A stretch of DNA of 64,000 bases from Streptococcus equinus (GTDB taxonomy: Bacteria; Bacillota; Bacilli; Lactobacillales; Streptococcaceae). Below the pieces are notes generated by a model. The model ran no database searches. It saw nothing but the letters and a program-made list of their open reading frames with translations, and was not told the origin of the DNA. Below are positions 1-8,953 of this stretch, piece after piece. Position 1 is the first letter of the stretch; each line of letters begins with the position of its first letter. The position numbers and the translations under genes are program-made. The stretch spans positions 425,280 to 489,279 of the forward strand of contig NZ_FNJK01000002.1 in assembly GCF_900104225.1 (NCBI RefSeq). Reading direction: 5' to 3'.

Positions 1-1169
1 GTGCGACAGATAAGATTGTTAACATGACACGTCAACAATTAGAAGGGGTTCGTGTTATTCGAGCTTTTGGTCAAGTTGATAAGGAAGAAAGAGAATTTGC
101 TGCTGGGAACCAAGACTACACTGATTTACAGTTAAAAGCAGGACGTCTTTCAAGTTTAGTCACACCATTAACATACCTTGTGGTTAATAGCACTTTGGTT
201 CTTGTGATTTGGCAAGGAAATCTTCAGATTAGTAATGATTTGCTTTCTCAAGGGATGTTAATTGCCTTGGTTAATTATCTTTTGCAAATTCTAACGGAAT
301 TGCTTAAGATGACCATGCTTGTGGCATCCTTGAACCAATCATTTATCAGTGCCAAACGTATCACTGAAGTTTTTGAAAAAGACTCTGAAGATTTATCAAC
401 TGAGTTGGAGCAAATGCAGTCTGAGTATGCTGTTTTGGTTAAAGACATGAGCTTTACTTATCCAACAGCAGCAGAGCCTTCACTATCTCACATTGATTTT
501 CATTTAAATCCGGGTGATTTCTTAGGAATTATTGGTGGGACAGGTTCTGGGAAATCTACTTTGGTAGAATTGCTGACTCATCTCTATACACCTCAGGAAG
601 GTAGCTTAGCTATTTTTCACAATCATTTTTCTCCTAAAACGCTCGGACAATGGCGTTCTTGGGTCAATGTGGTGCCACAAAAAGCCGAGCTTTTCCAAGG
701 AACTATCCGATCAAACTTGATCTTAGGATTAAAAGGTGATGTCAGCGATGAAGACTTGTGGCGTGCCTTAGCTATTGCTCAAGCTAGTGATTTTGTTTCT
801 GAAAAAGAAGGACAATTGGATGCGCCAGTAGAAGCTTTTGGTCGCAATTTCTCTGGTGGTCAACGTCAACGTTTGACCATTGCGCGTGCTATTGTTCAAA
901 AGGCACCGCTCCTCATTTTGGATGATTCAACATCAGCACTTGACTATTTGACAGAATCAAAATTATTATCAGCCATTCATGAACAATTAAGTGATACGAC
1001 ATTGATTTTGATTTCACAACGTACCAATAGTTTGAAGGCTGCTGATAAGATTTTGCTTTTGGATAAGGGACATCAACTAGGATTTGCTAGTCACGATGAA
1101 TTGCTTGCAACTAATGAGCTTTACCGAGACATCCATTACTCACAACACCAAAAAGGAAAGGAGGACTAG
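1..1169 (+). CDS. ABC exporter half-transporter, subunit 1 (5' end outside window)
   Basis: The reading frame is open through the left edge (codons from base 3 read ATDKIVN before the first Met at 24), so the N-terminal membrane helices are missing. The remaining part holds the end of the type I exporter membrane domain and a full nucleotide-binding domain: Walker A GGTGSGKST, signature FSGGQRQR and Walker B ILDDSTSALD. The residue after Walker B is Asp where active ATPases have Glu, which marks the degenerate site of heterodimeric exporters. Subunit 2 starts 3 bases after the stop. A multidrug or peptide substrate is likely, but the sequence does not identify it. Confidence 0.9.
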   Translation, partial: ATDKIVNMTRQQLEGVRVIRAFGQVDKEEREFAAGNQDYTDLQLKAGRLSSLVTPLTYLVVNSTLVLVIWQGNLQISNDLLSQGMLIALVNYLLQILTELLKMTMLVASLNQSFISAKRITEVFEKDSEDLSTELEQMQSEYAVLVKDMSFTYPTAAEPSLSHIDFHLNPGDFLGIIGGTGSGKSTLVELLTHLYTPQEGSLAIFHNHFSPKTLGQWRSWVNVVPQKAELFQGTIRSNLILGLKGDVSDEDLWRALAIAQASDFVSEKEGQLDAPVEAFGRNFSGGQRQRLTIARAIVQKAPLLILDDSTSALDYLTESKLLSAIHEQLSDTTLILISQRTNSLKAADKILLLDKGHQLGFASHDELLATNELYRDIHYSQHQKGKED

Positions 1170-1172
1170 AAG

Positions 1173-2909
1173 ATGAAAGCAAGAAAACAATCTGATACAA
1201 GTCGTCGTTTGTTTAAAGAACTTCTTTCTCAAAAGGGACTTGTGATTGGAGCGACTCTTGGAACAATTGCCCAAGTTGCTCTAACGGTTTACCTTCCTGT
1301 CCTAATTGGTAATGCAGTTGACGTGGTGTTATCACCAAAATCATTGACCTTGATTATCCCAATTATCACGAAAATGGCAATTGTCATTGGTCTAAATACT
1401 TTGGTTCAGTGGTTGAATCCATTGATTTACAATCGTTTGACCTTTGGTTATATCTATGATCTTCGTCAAAGAGTTATGGCAAAATTGAACCAAATGCCGA
1501 TTTCTTATTTGGATAAGAAAAGCTCTGGTGATTTGGTCAGTCGTGTCACAACTGACGCTGAGCAATTAAGTAATGGTCTCTTGATGGTCTTCAACCAATT
1601 TTTCATTGGGGTTTTGACAATTATCATTACTATCATGACAATGGCTGACATTGATTTATTGATGCTTGGTTTGGTGCTTATTTTGACACCTTTATCTCTT
1701 TTCTTAGCACGCTTTATTGCTAATAAGAGCTATCATTTGTATCAAAAACAAACTAAATCTCGTGGTCGCCAAACACAGTACATTGAAGAGATGATTCGTC
1801 AAGAAAGTCTTTTGCATGTCTTTAATGCGCAAGAAGCAGCGATTGATACTTTCACAGAAATCAATGACACTTATGCAGATTATTCGCAAGGAGCCATTTT
1901 CTATTCATCAACGGTTAACCCATCAACACGATTTATCAATAGTTTGATTTATGCCTTATTGGCAGGGGTAGGAGCGCTTCGCATTATGTCAGGTGCCTTT
2001 ACCGTTGGTCAATTGACAACTTTCTTGAACTACGTTACCCAATACACCAAGCCGTTTAACGATATTTCATCAGTTTTGTCAGAATTGCAAGGAGCGATTG
2101 CTTGTGCTGAGCGCTTGTATGCCATTTTAGATGAAGAGTATGAACCACTTCCAGTTACTAAACAATTGGATGCTGATAAGATTCAAGGACAAATTGAATT
2201 TAAAGATGTGTCATTTGGTTACACACCACAGAAAACTTTGATTAATCATTTGAATCTCTCAATCCCTGCCGCTTCAAAAGTTGCTATCGTTGGGCCGACT
2301 GGTGCTGGTAAATCAACTTTGATTAATCTTTTGATGCGTTTCTACGAAGTTGATAAGGGTGCAATTTACCTTGATGGCGTGTCAATGGCTGATTACTCAG
2401 TTGAAGAGCTCCGCCAACAAATCGGTATGGTTCTGCAAGAGACTTGGTTAAAAGTCGGAACAATTCATGATAACATCGCTTATGGTAATCCAGATGCTAC
2501 TCGTGAAGAAGTGATTGCAGCAGCAAAAGCAGCCAACGCAGATTTCTTCATTCGTCAATTGCCAAATGGTTATGACACTTACTTGTCTGATGCGGGAGCG
2601 TCATTGTCACAAGGTCAACGTCAGTTATTGACCATTGCCCGTATCTTTGTCAAGTTACCAAAAATCTTGATTTTGGATGAAGCAACTTCGTCAATTGATA
2701 CGCGTACTGAAATTCTTGTCCAAGAAGCCTTTGAAAAATTAATGAAGGGGCGTACAAGTTTCATCATCGCTCACCGTTTATCAACGATTCAATCAGTTGA
2801 TTGTATTTTGGTAATGGTTGATGGTGATATCGTAGAATACGGTACCCACGATGAATTAATGACAAAACAAGGTGTTTATTATCAAATGCAGACTGCACAA
2901 GCAGGATAA
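1173..2909 (+). CDS. ABC exporter half-transporter, subunit 2
   Basis: This 578-residue protein has a six-helix exporter membrane domain (about residues 1-320) and an ATPase domain with Walker A GPTGAGKST, signature LSQGQRQL and Walker B ILDEATSSID. It keeps the catalytic Glu that subunit 1 lacks, so the two are expected to form a heterodimer with one consensus and one degenerate ATP site, as in the TM287/288, EfrCD and PatAB types. AAAGGAGG precedes the gene, inside the end of the upstream one. A strong hairpin with a T-run ends the operon. The transported compound cannot be named from sequence. Confidence 0.93.
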   Translation: MKARKQSDTSRRLFKELLSQKGLVIGATLGTIAQVALTVYLPVLIGNAVDVVLSPKSLTLIIPIITKMAIVIGLNTLVQWLNPLIYNRLTFGYIYDLRQRVMAKLNQMPISYLDKKSSGDLVSRVTTDAEQLSNGLLMVFNQFFIGVLTIIITIMTMADIDLLMLGLVLILTPLSLFLARFIANKSYHLYQKQTKSRGRQTQYIEEMIRQESLLHVFNAQEAAIDTFTEINDTYADYSQGAIFYSSTVNPSTRFINSLIYALLAGVGALRIMSGAFTVGQLTTFLNYVTQYTKPFNDISSVLSELQGAIACAERLYAILDEEYEPLPVTKQLDADKIQGQIEFKDVSFGYTPQKTLINHLNLSIPAASKVAIVGPTGAGKSTLINLLMRFYEVDKGAIYLDGVSMADYSVEELRQQIGMVLQETWLKVGTIHDNIAYGNPDATREEVIAAAKAANADFFIRQLPNGYDTYLSDAGASLSQGQRQLLTIARIFVKLPKILILDEATSSIDTRTEILVQEAFEKLMKGRTSFIIAHRLSTIQSVDCILVMVDGDIVEYGTHDELMTKQGVYYQMQTAQAG

Positions 2910-2940
2910 TGTATTCAGTTTACATAAATTTAGATATGTA

Positions 2941-2977
2941 AAAGAGACTAAGAAAATCTTTCTAGTCTCTTTTTTGT
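2941..2977. terminator. Bidirectional intrinsic terminator
   Basis: The arms AGAGACTA and TAGTCTCT form a stem followed by a T-run on the plus strand and preceded by an A-run, so it can end both the ABC operon (plus) and the amylase gene (minus), which converge here. Confidence 0.8.
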
Positions 2978-2982
2978 ATATA

Positions 2983-4440
2983 TTATCTTGCTAGTGGAAT
3001 CCAAGCGCTGACAGATTTTTCAGCAACGAGAAAATCACCATAGCCTTCTTTATCAATTAAGACTTGTGCAGTTTGATTGTCTAGGGCGTCAGTGAACAGT
3101 TGGCCTGCCCATTTCTTCCCAACAAACATTCGTTTTGACTGAGCTTTGCTATTACTAATCAAAACAGCTAGAGCACTAGGGTGTTCATCATCACCTAAGC
3201 AAGTCCATCCAATGCAGTTTACTTGATCAAAATAATCAGTCTCTTGGCCGTAAACAGTTGTTTGTCGTAGCTCAAGCAATTTATCGATTTGATTTTGGAA
3301 ACTTTCTTGAGCAAATTGTCCTGAAATGCCATAGTAGTCTCCATAGAAAACACAAGGCAGTCCAGTTTGACGAAGCAGAATCAAAGCATAAGCGGCTGGT
3401 TTAAACCATTCTTCGACAGTTGATTCCAAAGCTTGACCACGTTGAGTATCGTGATTATCAACGAAAGTAACAGCAGAATGGGGATGATTTTTAACTAAAG
3501 TCTGATTAAAAATGTGGCGTAAATCATAGTTCTCTTTAGCTTGACTTGCCTCGAAAAGATTTTGGTGAAGGCGAACATCAACCAAATCAAAGCGATAATC
3601 AGTGCTTTCAAGGTAGTCGTTGTTAGATTTTTCATCACCATTCCAAAATTCACCAAAAACGTAAAAATCATCGCCGTATTTGGCTTTCATATCGCGGATG
3701 AAATTGCCCATAAAGAAAGAATCAATGTGCTTGATGGCATCCAAGCGAAAACCACTAACACCTGTTGTTTTAAGGAACCAGTCTGCCCAGTCATAAATAT
3801 TTTGGATAACTTCTGGGTGTTTGAAATCAAGGTCGGCATACATAAGATAATCATAGTTGCCATTTTCACCATCAACCAAATCTTGATTAGCCCAGCCTTT
3901 GTTATCGCCTTGAATTTGGAAAATACCGCTTTTACCAGTTTTGACATCGTAATCAGTACCAGTGAAATGATACCAATGCCATTCAAAATCATTATAGGTG
4001 TGGTTACGACCGTCAAAAGTAAAATTAGTCCAACCTTCAATTTCAAAGGGTTGACTGATAACCTTTGTGCGATCATCTGGGGCAACTTCAACAACATTGA
4101 AAGTTTCAGTATGGTCAGCAGCCGCTTTGTGGTTTAAAATGACATCTGCTAAAGGCTTGATGCCATTATTTTTCAAGGCTGCAATAGCATCTAAGTATTC
4201 AGCTTTGGTTCCGTACTTAGTACGAATGCTGCCTTTTTGGTTAAATTCACCTAAATCAAAAAGGTCGTAAACCCCATAGCCGACATCACCATCGTGTGTA
4301 GCTTTAAAAGCAGGTGGCATCCAAATTTTTGTGATACCTTTTTGAGCTAAAGAAGGAGCATCAGCTGCCAAACGTTTCCAATGCTTACCATCATTCGGTA
4401 AATACCATTCAAAGTATTGCATCAAAGTTTCATTAATCAT
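2983..4440 (-). CDS. amyA: Cytoplasmic alpha-amylase (GH13)
   Basis: This 485-residue GH13 enzyme has no signal peptide, so it should act on internal alpha-glucans or imported maltodextrins. The catalytic motifs are visible: GFRLDAIKH with nucleophile Asp234, VFGEFW with the acid/base Glu, and FVDNHDTQ with the third Asp. I start at the ATG at 4440 (MINETLMQYFEW), which has GAGG 9 bases upstream; a TTG five codons earlier overlaps that ribosome site and is less likely. A cre-like palindrome sits about 60 bases upstream, suggesting CcpA repression. It is single-gene and convergent with the ABC operon. Confidence 0.93.
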   Translation of the reverse strand: MINETLMQYFEWYLPNDGKHWKRLAADAPSLAQKGITKIWMPPAFKATHDGDVGYGVYDLFDLGEFNQKGSIRTKYGTKAEYLDAIAALKNNGIKPLADVILNHKAAADHTETFNVVEVAPDDRTKVISQPFEIEGWTNFTFDGRNHTYNDFEWHWYHFTGTDYDVKTGKSGIFQIQGDNKGWANQDLVDGENGNYDYLMYADLDFKHPEVIQNIYDWADWFLKTTGVSGFRLDAIKHIDSFFMGNFIRDMKAKYGDDFYVFGEFWNGDEKSNNDYLESTDYRFDLVDVRLHQNLFEASQAKENYDLRHIFNQTLVKNHPHSAVTFVDNHDTQRGQALESTVEEWFKPAAYALILLRQTGLPCVFYGDYYGISGQFAQESFQNQIDKLLELRQTTVYGQETDYFDQVNCIGWTCLGDDEHPSALAVLISNSKAQSKRMFVGKKWAGQLFTDALDNQTAQVLIDKEGYGDFLVAEKSVSAWIPLAR

Positions 4441-4498
4441 GATATCGTACCTCAAAGAGAAAGACTTTTTCTTTTATTTTAACAGAAACTTCAAATAA

Positions 4499-4512
4499 TG
4501 CAAACGTTTGCG
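4499..4512 (-). promoter_or_regulatory. cre site (CcpA box) for amyA
   Basis: TGCAAACGTTTGCG fits the catabolite-responsive element pattern and contains the perfect palindrome GCAAACGTTTGC. It lies in the amylase promoter region, consistent with glucose repression. Confidence 0.7.
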
Positions 4513-4526
4513 CTGTAAAAAATCAA

Positions 4527-4553
4527 ATAAAAAAACTGAGAATTGTTCTCAGC
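4527..4553 (-). terminator. Intrinsic terminator of the VTT-family gene
   Basis: Read on the minus strand, CTGAGAA and TTCTCAG form a stem followed by a T-run, three bases after the stop codon of the gene at 4556. Confidence 0.75.
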
Positions 4554-4555
4554 AT

Positions 4556-5197
4556 TTAAATGGTGTGTATAATCCATTCACCACCATAAAAGAGCAGTAA
4601 AATGTGTCCAATGATGGAAATTGGTTTACAGCAGACAATAATTTTAGAAAATGTTTTAAATGGCATATTACTAAGTGCTGCTAGCATAACCAATAAATCA
4701 GCAGGAGCAAAGGGCAAGAGCATACAGATGGTGAAGACTACAGTAAAAGATTTATGTCTGGCAATTAGGTCTTCGTATTTTTTCAGGGTGCTTTCTTTGA
4801 TAAAGAGAAGGCAGAAACGCTTTCCATACCAACGTGTCAGTAAAAACAAAATCATTGTCCCAATAATAATGCCGATACAGCTGGTTAAAACACCAACTAC
4901 TGGGTGAAAAGTCATCACAGCAAGCATCATGGTTAAGCTAGCTGGAACAATTGGAACAACAACTTGCATCATCTGGAAAATTGTAAAGAAGATTGCTCCC
5001 CAGACTTTATCTTGTCCAATTAGTGCTTGGATTTTTTCCTGATTAGTCAGATAGCTGTGTTGGTATAGCCAAAAAATACAGGCACAGGATATGATAAAGA
5101 CAAGTGCTGATAGGATATGAATTAAGCGTTGAATTATTTTGTAATGTTGAAACAGAAGCGCCATCTCCAATCTTATTTCTTTATTTGCTGCTATCAT
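4556..5197 (-). CDS. VTT/TVP38-TMEM64 family membrane protein
   Basis: This 213-residue protein has about five hydrophobic segments and resembles the VTT (DedA-like) family. The segment near residues 95-140 contains the Gly/Pro-rich FHPVVGVLTSCIGIIIGTMILFLLTRWYGKRF region typical of these proteins, split here by charged residues. Bacterial relatives are linked to lipid scrambling or membrane homeostasis, but no function is proven for this subfamily. The start at 5197 lacks a clear ribosome site. The internal Met12 also has no good one, so the N-terminus is uncertain. Confidence 0.7.
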   Translation of the reverse strand: MIAANKEIRLEMALLFQHYKIIQRLIHILSALVFIISCACIFWLYQHSYLTNQEKIQALIGQDKVWGAIFFTIFQMMQVVVPIVPASLTMMLAVMTFHPVVGVLTSCIGIIIGTMILFLLTRWYGKRFCLLFIKESTLKKYEDLIARHKSFTVVFTICMLLPFAPADLLVMLAALSNMPFKTFSKIIVCCKPISIIGHILLLFYGGEWIIHTI

Positions 5198-5539
5198 TGT
5201 AAAACTTTTTAGAGATAAGTCAACTTTTTAAAGAAATGTTTAAAAAATAAAAATAGGTCTTAAGACGGATGCAGCATAAAGTAGAAAAAACTATAATATA
5301 AGTATCCTAAAAACTTTTCATATAACTCCGAAGCAAGTGGTTTTCCCGGCCGCTTGCTTTTTCTGGTTAGTTGAAAAAGTTATTATTTGTCTAAAAAATG
5401 ATTAAATCCCTGGCGCCGCAAGCGTCTTTTTTATTTTTATTTAAACGCTTCCAAAAAAGCGGTTAAATTATTTGCGATTTGAGACATAATAGCTTATGAT
5501 TAATGGACTAACTAAGAAAGATATTTGGAGGACAATGGC
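5198..5539. promoter_or_regulatory. Dehydrogenase operon leader region
   Basis: This 342-base gap lies between the divergent VTT gene and the dehydrogenase operon. It holds a TATAAT at 5292-5297 with no good -35. A terminator-like hairpin follows (GCAAGTGG 5333-5340 with CCGCTTGC 5350-5357, then T5). Next are a weaker GC hairpin plus T-run near 5412-5432 and a degenerate cre-like sequence TTTAAACGCTTCCA at 5440-5453. A promoter upstream of these hairpins would make them attenuator-like, but no anti-terminator partner was found. Confidence 0.45.
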
Positions 5540-6505
5540 ATGAATTTGTCTCAAGAACAATATATGGAAATGTATCTGAAGATGCAGCGTATTCGTGAAT
5601 TTGATATGCGAATTAACAAACTCGTACGACGAGGTTTCGTCCAAGGCATGACGCACTTTTCTGTTGGGGAAGAAGCGGCAAGTGTCGGGGCGATGGCTCA
5701 TTTGACTTATGATGACATTATCTTTTCAAATCACAGAGGCCATGGGCAGTGTATTGCTAAAGACATGGATTTGAATAAAATGATGGCTGAGTTAGCTGGA
5801 AAGGTTACTGGTGTTTCAAAAGGTCGCGGTGGCTCGATGCACTTAGCTGATTTTGAAAAAGGAAATTATGGGACTAATGGCATTGTCGGTGGTGGTTATG
5901 CTCTGGCTGTCGGCGCAGCCATTACGCAAGATTATCAAAAAACGAATAATATTGTTGTGGCTTTTTCTGGTGATGGAGCGACAAATGAAGGCTCATTTCA
6001 TGAATCGGTTAATCTAGCAGCGACTTGGAAACTTCCTGTTATTTTCTTCATTATTAATAATCGTTATGGCATTTCTATGAATATTAGGAAAGCAACAAAT
6101 ACGCCTCACCTCTACACAAGAGCGGAAGCTTATGGTATTCCAGGATTTTATTGCGAAGATGGTAATGATGTCTTAGCTGTATATGAAACCATGGACAAAG
6201 CAGTTGAGCATGTTCGTTCTGGTAATGGTCCAGCGATTGTTGAGGCCGAATCTTACCGTTGGTTTGGTCATTCAACTGCTGATGCTGGTAAATATCGTAG
6301 TAAAGAAGAGGTCGATGAGTGGAAGCAAAAAGACCCACTTGTTAAATTCCGTAAGTATTTAACTGAGAATCAGATTGTAAGTTCAGAAGAACTTGATGTT
6401 ATTGATGCACAAGTGGTTAAAGAAATAGATGATGCTTATGAATTTGCGCAAAATAGTCCAGAACCAGATTTATCAGTTGCTTTAGAGGATGTCTGGGTAG
6501 ATTAA
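5540..6505 (+). CDS. 2-oxoacid (pyruvate/acetoin) dehydrogenase E1 alpha
   Basis: This 321-residue thiamine-diphosphate-dependent E1 alpha subunit pairs with the next gene to decarboxylate pyruvate or acetoin. The ThDP motif runs from GDGATNEGSFHE to IINN, and the phosphorylation-loop equivalent RYRSKEEVDEW is also visible. The ATG at 5540 has GGAGGA 7 bases upstream; a TTG at 5525 overlaps it and was discarded. It is first in a four-gene operon (E1 alpha, E1 beta, E2, E3). Streptococcal homologues are annotated both acoA and pdhA. Sequence alone does not settle pyruvate versus acetoin, so no symbol is given. Confidence 0.92.
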   Translation: MNLSQEQYMEMYLKMQRIREFDMRINKLVRRGFVQGMTHFSVGEEAASVGAMAHLTYDDIIFSNHRGHGQCIAKDMDLNKMMAELAGKVTGVSKGRGGSMHLADFEKGNYGTNGIVGGGYALAVGAAITQDYQKTNNIVVAFSGDGATNEGSFHESVNLAATWKLPVIFFIINNRYGISMNIRKATNTPHLYTRAEAYGIPGFYCEDGNDVLAVYETMDKAVEHVRSGNGPAIVEAESYRWFGHSTADAGKYRSKEEVDEWKQKDPLVKFRKYLTENQIVSSEELDVIDAQVVKEIDDAYEFAQNSPEPDLSVALEDVWVD

Positions 6506-6538
6506 ATAGCTTTTCAATGACAAAGAGGAGAGAAAATA

Positions 6539-7543
6539 ATGACTAAAACAAAACAAATGGCCTTGCGAGAAGCCATTAATCTTGCCATGACAGAAGAAAT
6601 GCGAAAAGATGACAAGATTTTTCTCATGGGTGAGGATGTTGGGATTTATGGTGGTGATTTTGGAACATCTGTTGGTATGTTGGAGGAGTTTGGACCTGAA
6701 CGCATCAAGGATACGCCGATTTCAGAAGCAGCTATTGCTGGGAGTGCTATTGGTGCAGCTATAACTGGCCTTCGTCCGATTGTTGACGTGACTTTTATGG
6801 ATTTTATTACCATTGCTCTTGATGCTATTGTTAATAATGGCGCTAAGAATAATTATATGTTTGGTGGTGGTTTGAAAACACCTGTGACTTTTCGAGTCGC
6901 GTCAGGTTCTGGAATTGGATCAGCAGCACAGCATTCGCAATCTCTAGAAGCATGGTTAACCCATATTCCAGGTATTAAAGTGGTAGCTCCTGGAAATGCT
7001 AACGATGCCAAAGGGCTTTTAAAATCAGCCATTCGTGATAACAACATCGTTATTTTCATGGAGCCTAAGGCGCTTTATGGTAAGAAAGAAGACGTTATCT
7101 TGGATTCTGATTTTTACCTGCCTTTAGGAAAAGGTGATATTAAGCGTGAAGGAAGTGATCTGACTATTGTCTCTTATGGTCGCATGTTAGAGCGTGTGCT
7201 TCAAGCAGCAGATGAAGTAGCGGCTGATGGGATTAGTGTCGAAGTGGTGGATCCTCGCACCTTAATACCTCTTGATAAGGACTTGATTATCAGTTCTGTT
7301 AAGAAGACTGGTAAGCTCATGTTAGTTAATGATGCTTATAAGACAGGTGGCTTTATTGGTGAAATTGCTGCGCAGGTAACCGAAAGCGAAGCCTTTGACT
7401 ACCTTGATTATCCAATTGTTCGTTTGGCAAGTGAAGATGTTCCAGTCCCTTACGCCCGTGTTTTGGAGCAGGGCATTCTGCCAGACGTTGACAAGATTAA
7501 GGCAGCCATCTATAAAATGGCTCGCAACGGTCGTGATGCCTAA
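6539..7543 (+). CDS. 2-oxoacid (pyruvate/acetoin) dehydrogenase E1 beta
   Basis: This 334-residue transketolase-like beta subunit forms the E1 heterotetramer with the upstream gene. Recognisable blocks are the N-terminal ALREAINLAMTEEM, FLMGEDVG, the PISEAAIAGSAIG segment, and the C-terminal swivel domain VVDPRTLIPLD. It lies 33 bases after E1 alpha with GAGGAGAG as ribosome site. The stop codon is directly followed by AGGAGG for the E2 gene, indicating coupled translation. Confidence 0.93.
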   Translation: MTKTKQMALREAINLAMTEEMRKDDKIFLMGEDVGIYGGDFGTSVGMLEEFGPERIKDTPISEAAIAGSAIGAAITGLRPIVDVTFMDFITIALDAIVNNGAKNNYMFGGGLKTPVTFRVASGSGIGSAAQHSQSLEAWLTHIPGIKVVAPGNANDAKGLLKSAIRDNNIVIFMEPKALYGKKEDVILDSDFYLPLGKGDIKREGSDLTIVSYGRMLERVLQAADEVAADGISVEVVDPRTLIPLDKDLIISSVKKTGKLMLVNDAYKTGGFIGEIAAQVTESEAFDYLDYPIVRLASEDVPVPYARVLEQGILPDVDKIKAAIYKMARNGRDA

Positions 7544-7556
7544 GGAGGTGTTTTCT

Positions 7557-8927
7557 GTGGCAAATGAAATTATTATGCCAAAGCTTGGTGTAGACATGCA
7601 AGAAGGAGAAATTCTTGAATGGAAAAAAGCTGAAGGTGATAAGATCGAAGAAGGGGATATTCTTCTTGAAATCATGTCTGACAAGACGAACATGGAACTA
7701 GAAGCAGAAGATTCTGGTGTTCTTTTGAAAATTCTGCACCCAGCAGGTGACGTGGTAGCTGTTACTGAGGTGATTGGTTATATTGGAGCAGAAGGGGAGA
7801 AACTTCCTGATTCTGTAGGAATAGAGCAAGCAAATCAGCCAGGATCAAGTCAGAAAGCGTCAGCTGATTCCTTATCAGAAGATTTAGCGCCAGCTATTTC
7901 TCAAAAGAATGATGAAGATGATAAGATTCGTGCTACACCAGCGGCACGTCAATTGGCACGTGAACGTGGCATTAATATCAAAGAGGTTAGTGGTAGCGGT
8001 GAAAATGGCCGCATTCATAAGGATGATGTCGCTTCATTTAATAAGGTCCGTGTAACACCATTAGCTCGTAAAATTGCTGACGACATTGGTGTTGATATCA
8101 CTGGTATTGTTGGAACTGGTGTTGGTGGCAAGATTACTAAGAAGGATATCTTAGCTCAAATGACAAGCAATGAACCTCTTTCTGAAACGGTAAGTGTTCA
8201 AAAAGAAGTTGCTGATTTACCAGAAGGTGTTGAAGTGATTAAGATGTCTGCGATGCGCAAGGCAATATCAAAAGGAATGTCACATTCTTATTTCACTGCG
8301 CCAACCTTTACACTTAACTATGATATTGATATGACGAATTTGATTGCTCTTCGCAAGCAATTGATTGAGCCAATCAAAGCTAAGACGGGCTATAAAGTAA
8401 CTTTTACAGATTTAATTGGACTTGCGGTTGTTAAAATATTGATGAAAGAAGAACACCGTTATCTAAATGCTTCTTTGATTAATGATGGGCAAGACATTGA
8501 ATTGCATCACTTTGTGAATCTAGGAATAGCTGTTGGCTTGTCAGATGGACTTGTTGTTCCAGTTGTTCATAGAGCAGATAAAATGAGCTTATCAGAGTTC
8601 GTAATTGCCTCTAAAGATGTGATTCAAAAGGCTCAATCTGGAAAATTGAAAGCATCAGAAATGTCTGGGTCGACTTTCTCAATCACAAACCTAGGAATGT
8701 TTGGAACCAAGTCTTTTAATCCGATTATTAATCAACCAAACTCAGCTATTTTAGGCATTTCAGCAACGATTGACAAACCAGTTGCTTATGAAGGTCAAGT
8801 CGTCATTCGTCCGATTATGGGAATGAGTTTGACCATTGATCATCGATTGGTTGATGGAATGAATGGTGCAAAATTTATGTTAGATCTCAAGGCACTTCTT
8901 GAAAATCCATTAGAATTGCTGATTTAG
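7557..8927 (+). CDS. Dihydrolipoamide acyltransferase (E2), two peripheral-subunit-binding domains
   Basis: I use the GTG at 7557 (MANEIIMPKLGVDMQEG) with AAGGAGGT just upstream; the frame stays open upstream inside E1 beta but there is no reason to start there. The 456 residues hold one N-terminal lipoyl domain (lipoylated Lys in MSDKTNME, about 1-78). Two consecutive E3/E1-binding domains follow (RATPAARQLARERG..., about 122-160, and VRVTPLARKIADDIG..., about 163-200). The trimeric acyltransferase core ends with the catalytic DHRLVDG motif. The lipoyl domain is nearly identical to that on E3 downstream. LplA at 13379 is the probable lipoylating enzyme. Confidence 0.93.
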   Translation: MANEIIMPKLGVDMQEGEILEWKKAEGDKIEEGDILLEIMSDKTNMELEAEDSGVLLKILHPAGDVVAVTEVIGYIGAEGEKLPDSVGIEQANQPGSSQKASADSLSEDLAPAISQKNDEDDKIRATPAARQLARERGINIKEVSGSGENGRIHKDDVASFNKVRVTPLARKIADDIGVDITGIVGTGVGGKITKKDILAQMTSNEPLSETVSVQKEVADLPEGVEVIKMSAMRKAISKGMSHSYFTAPTFTLNYDIDMTNLIALRKQLIEPIKAKTGYKVTFTDLIGLAVVKILMKEEHRYLNASLINDGQDIELHHFVNLGIAVGLSDGLVVPVVHRADKMSLSEFVIASKDVIQKAQSGKLKASEMSGSTFSITNLGMFGTKSFNPIINQPNSAILGISATIDKPVAYEGQVVIRPIMGMSLTIDHRLVDGMNGAKFMLDLKALLENPLELLI

Positions 8928-8953
8928 ACAAAGTTAAGAAAGGGAAAAAACTT

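Noticed and set aside
3541..4270. Plus-strand frames of 198 and 67 codons antisense to amyA
   Set aside because: amyA has clear catalytic motifs across the whole region; the antisense frames show no domain or start signal.
7395..7556. E2 start upstream of 7557, inside E1 beta
   Set aside because: The upstream frame is merely open within E1 beta; GTG 7557 has AAGGAGGT and gives the normal lipoyl-domain N-terminus.
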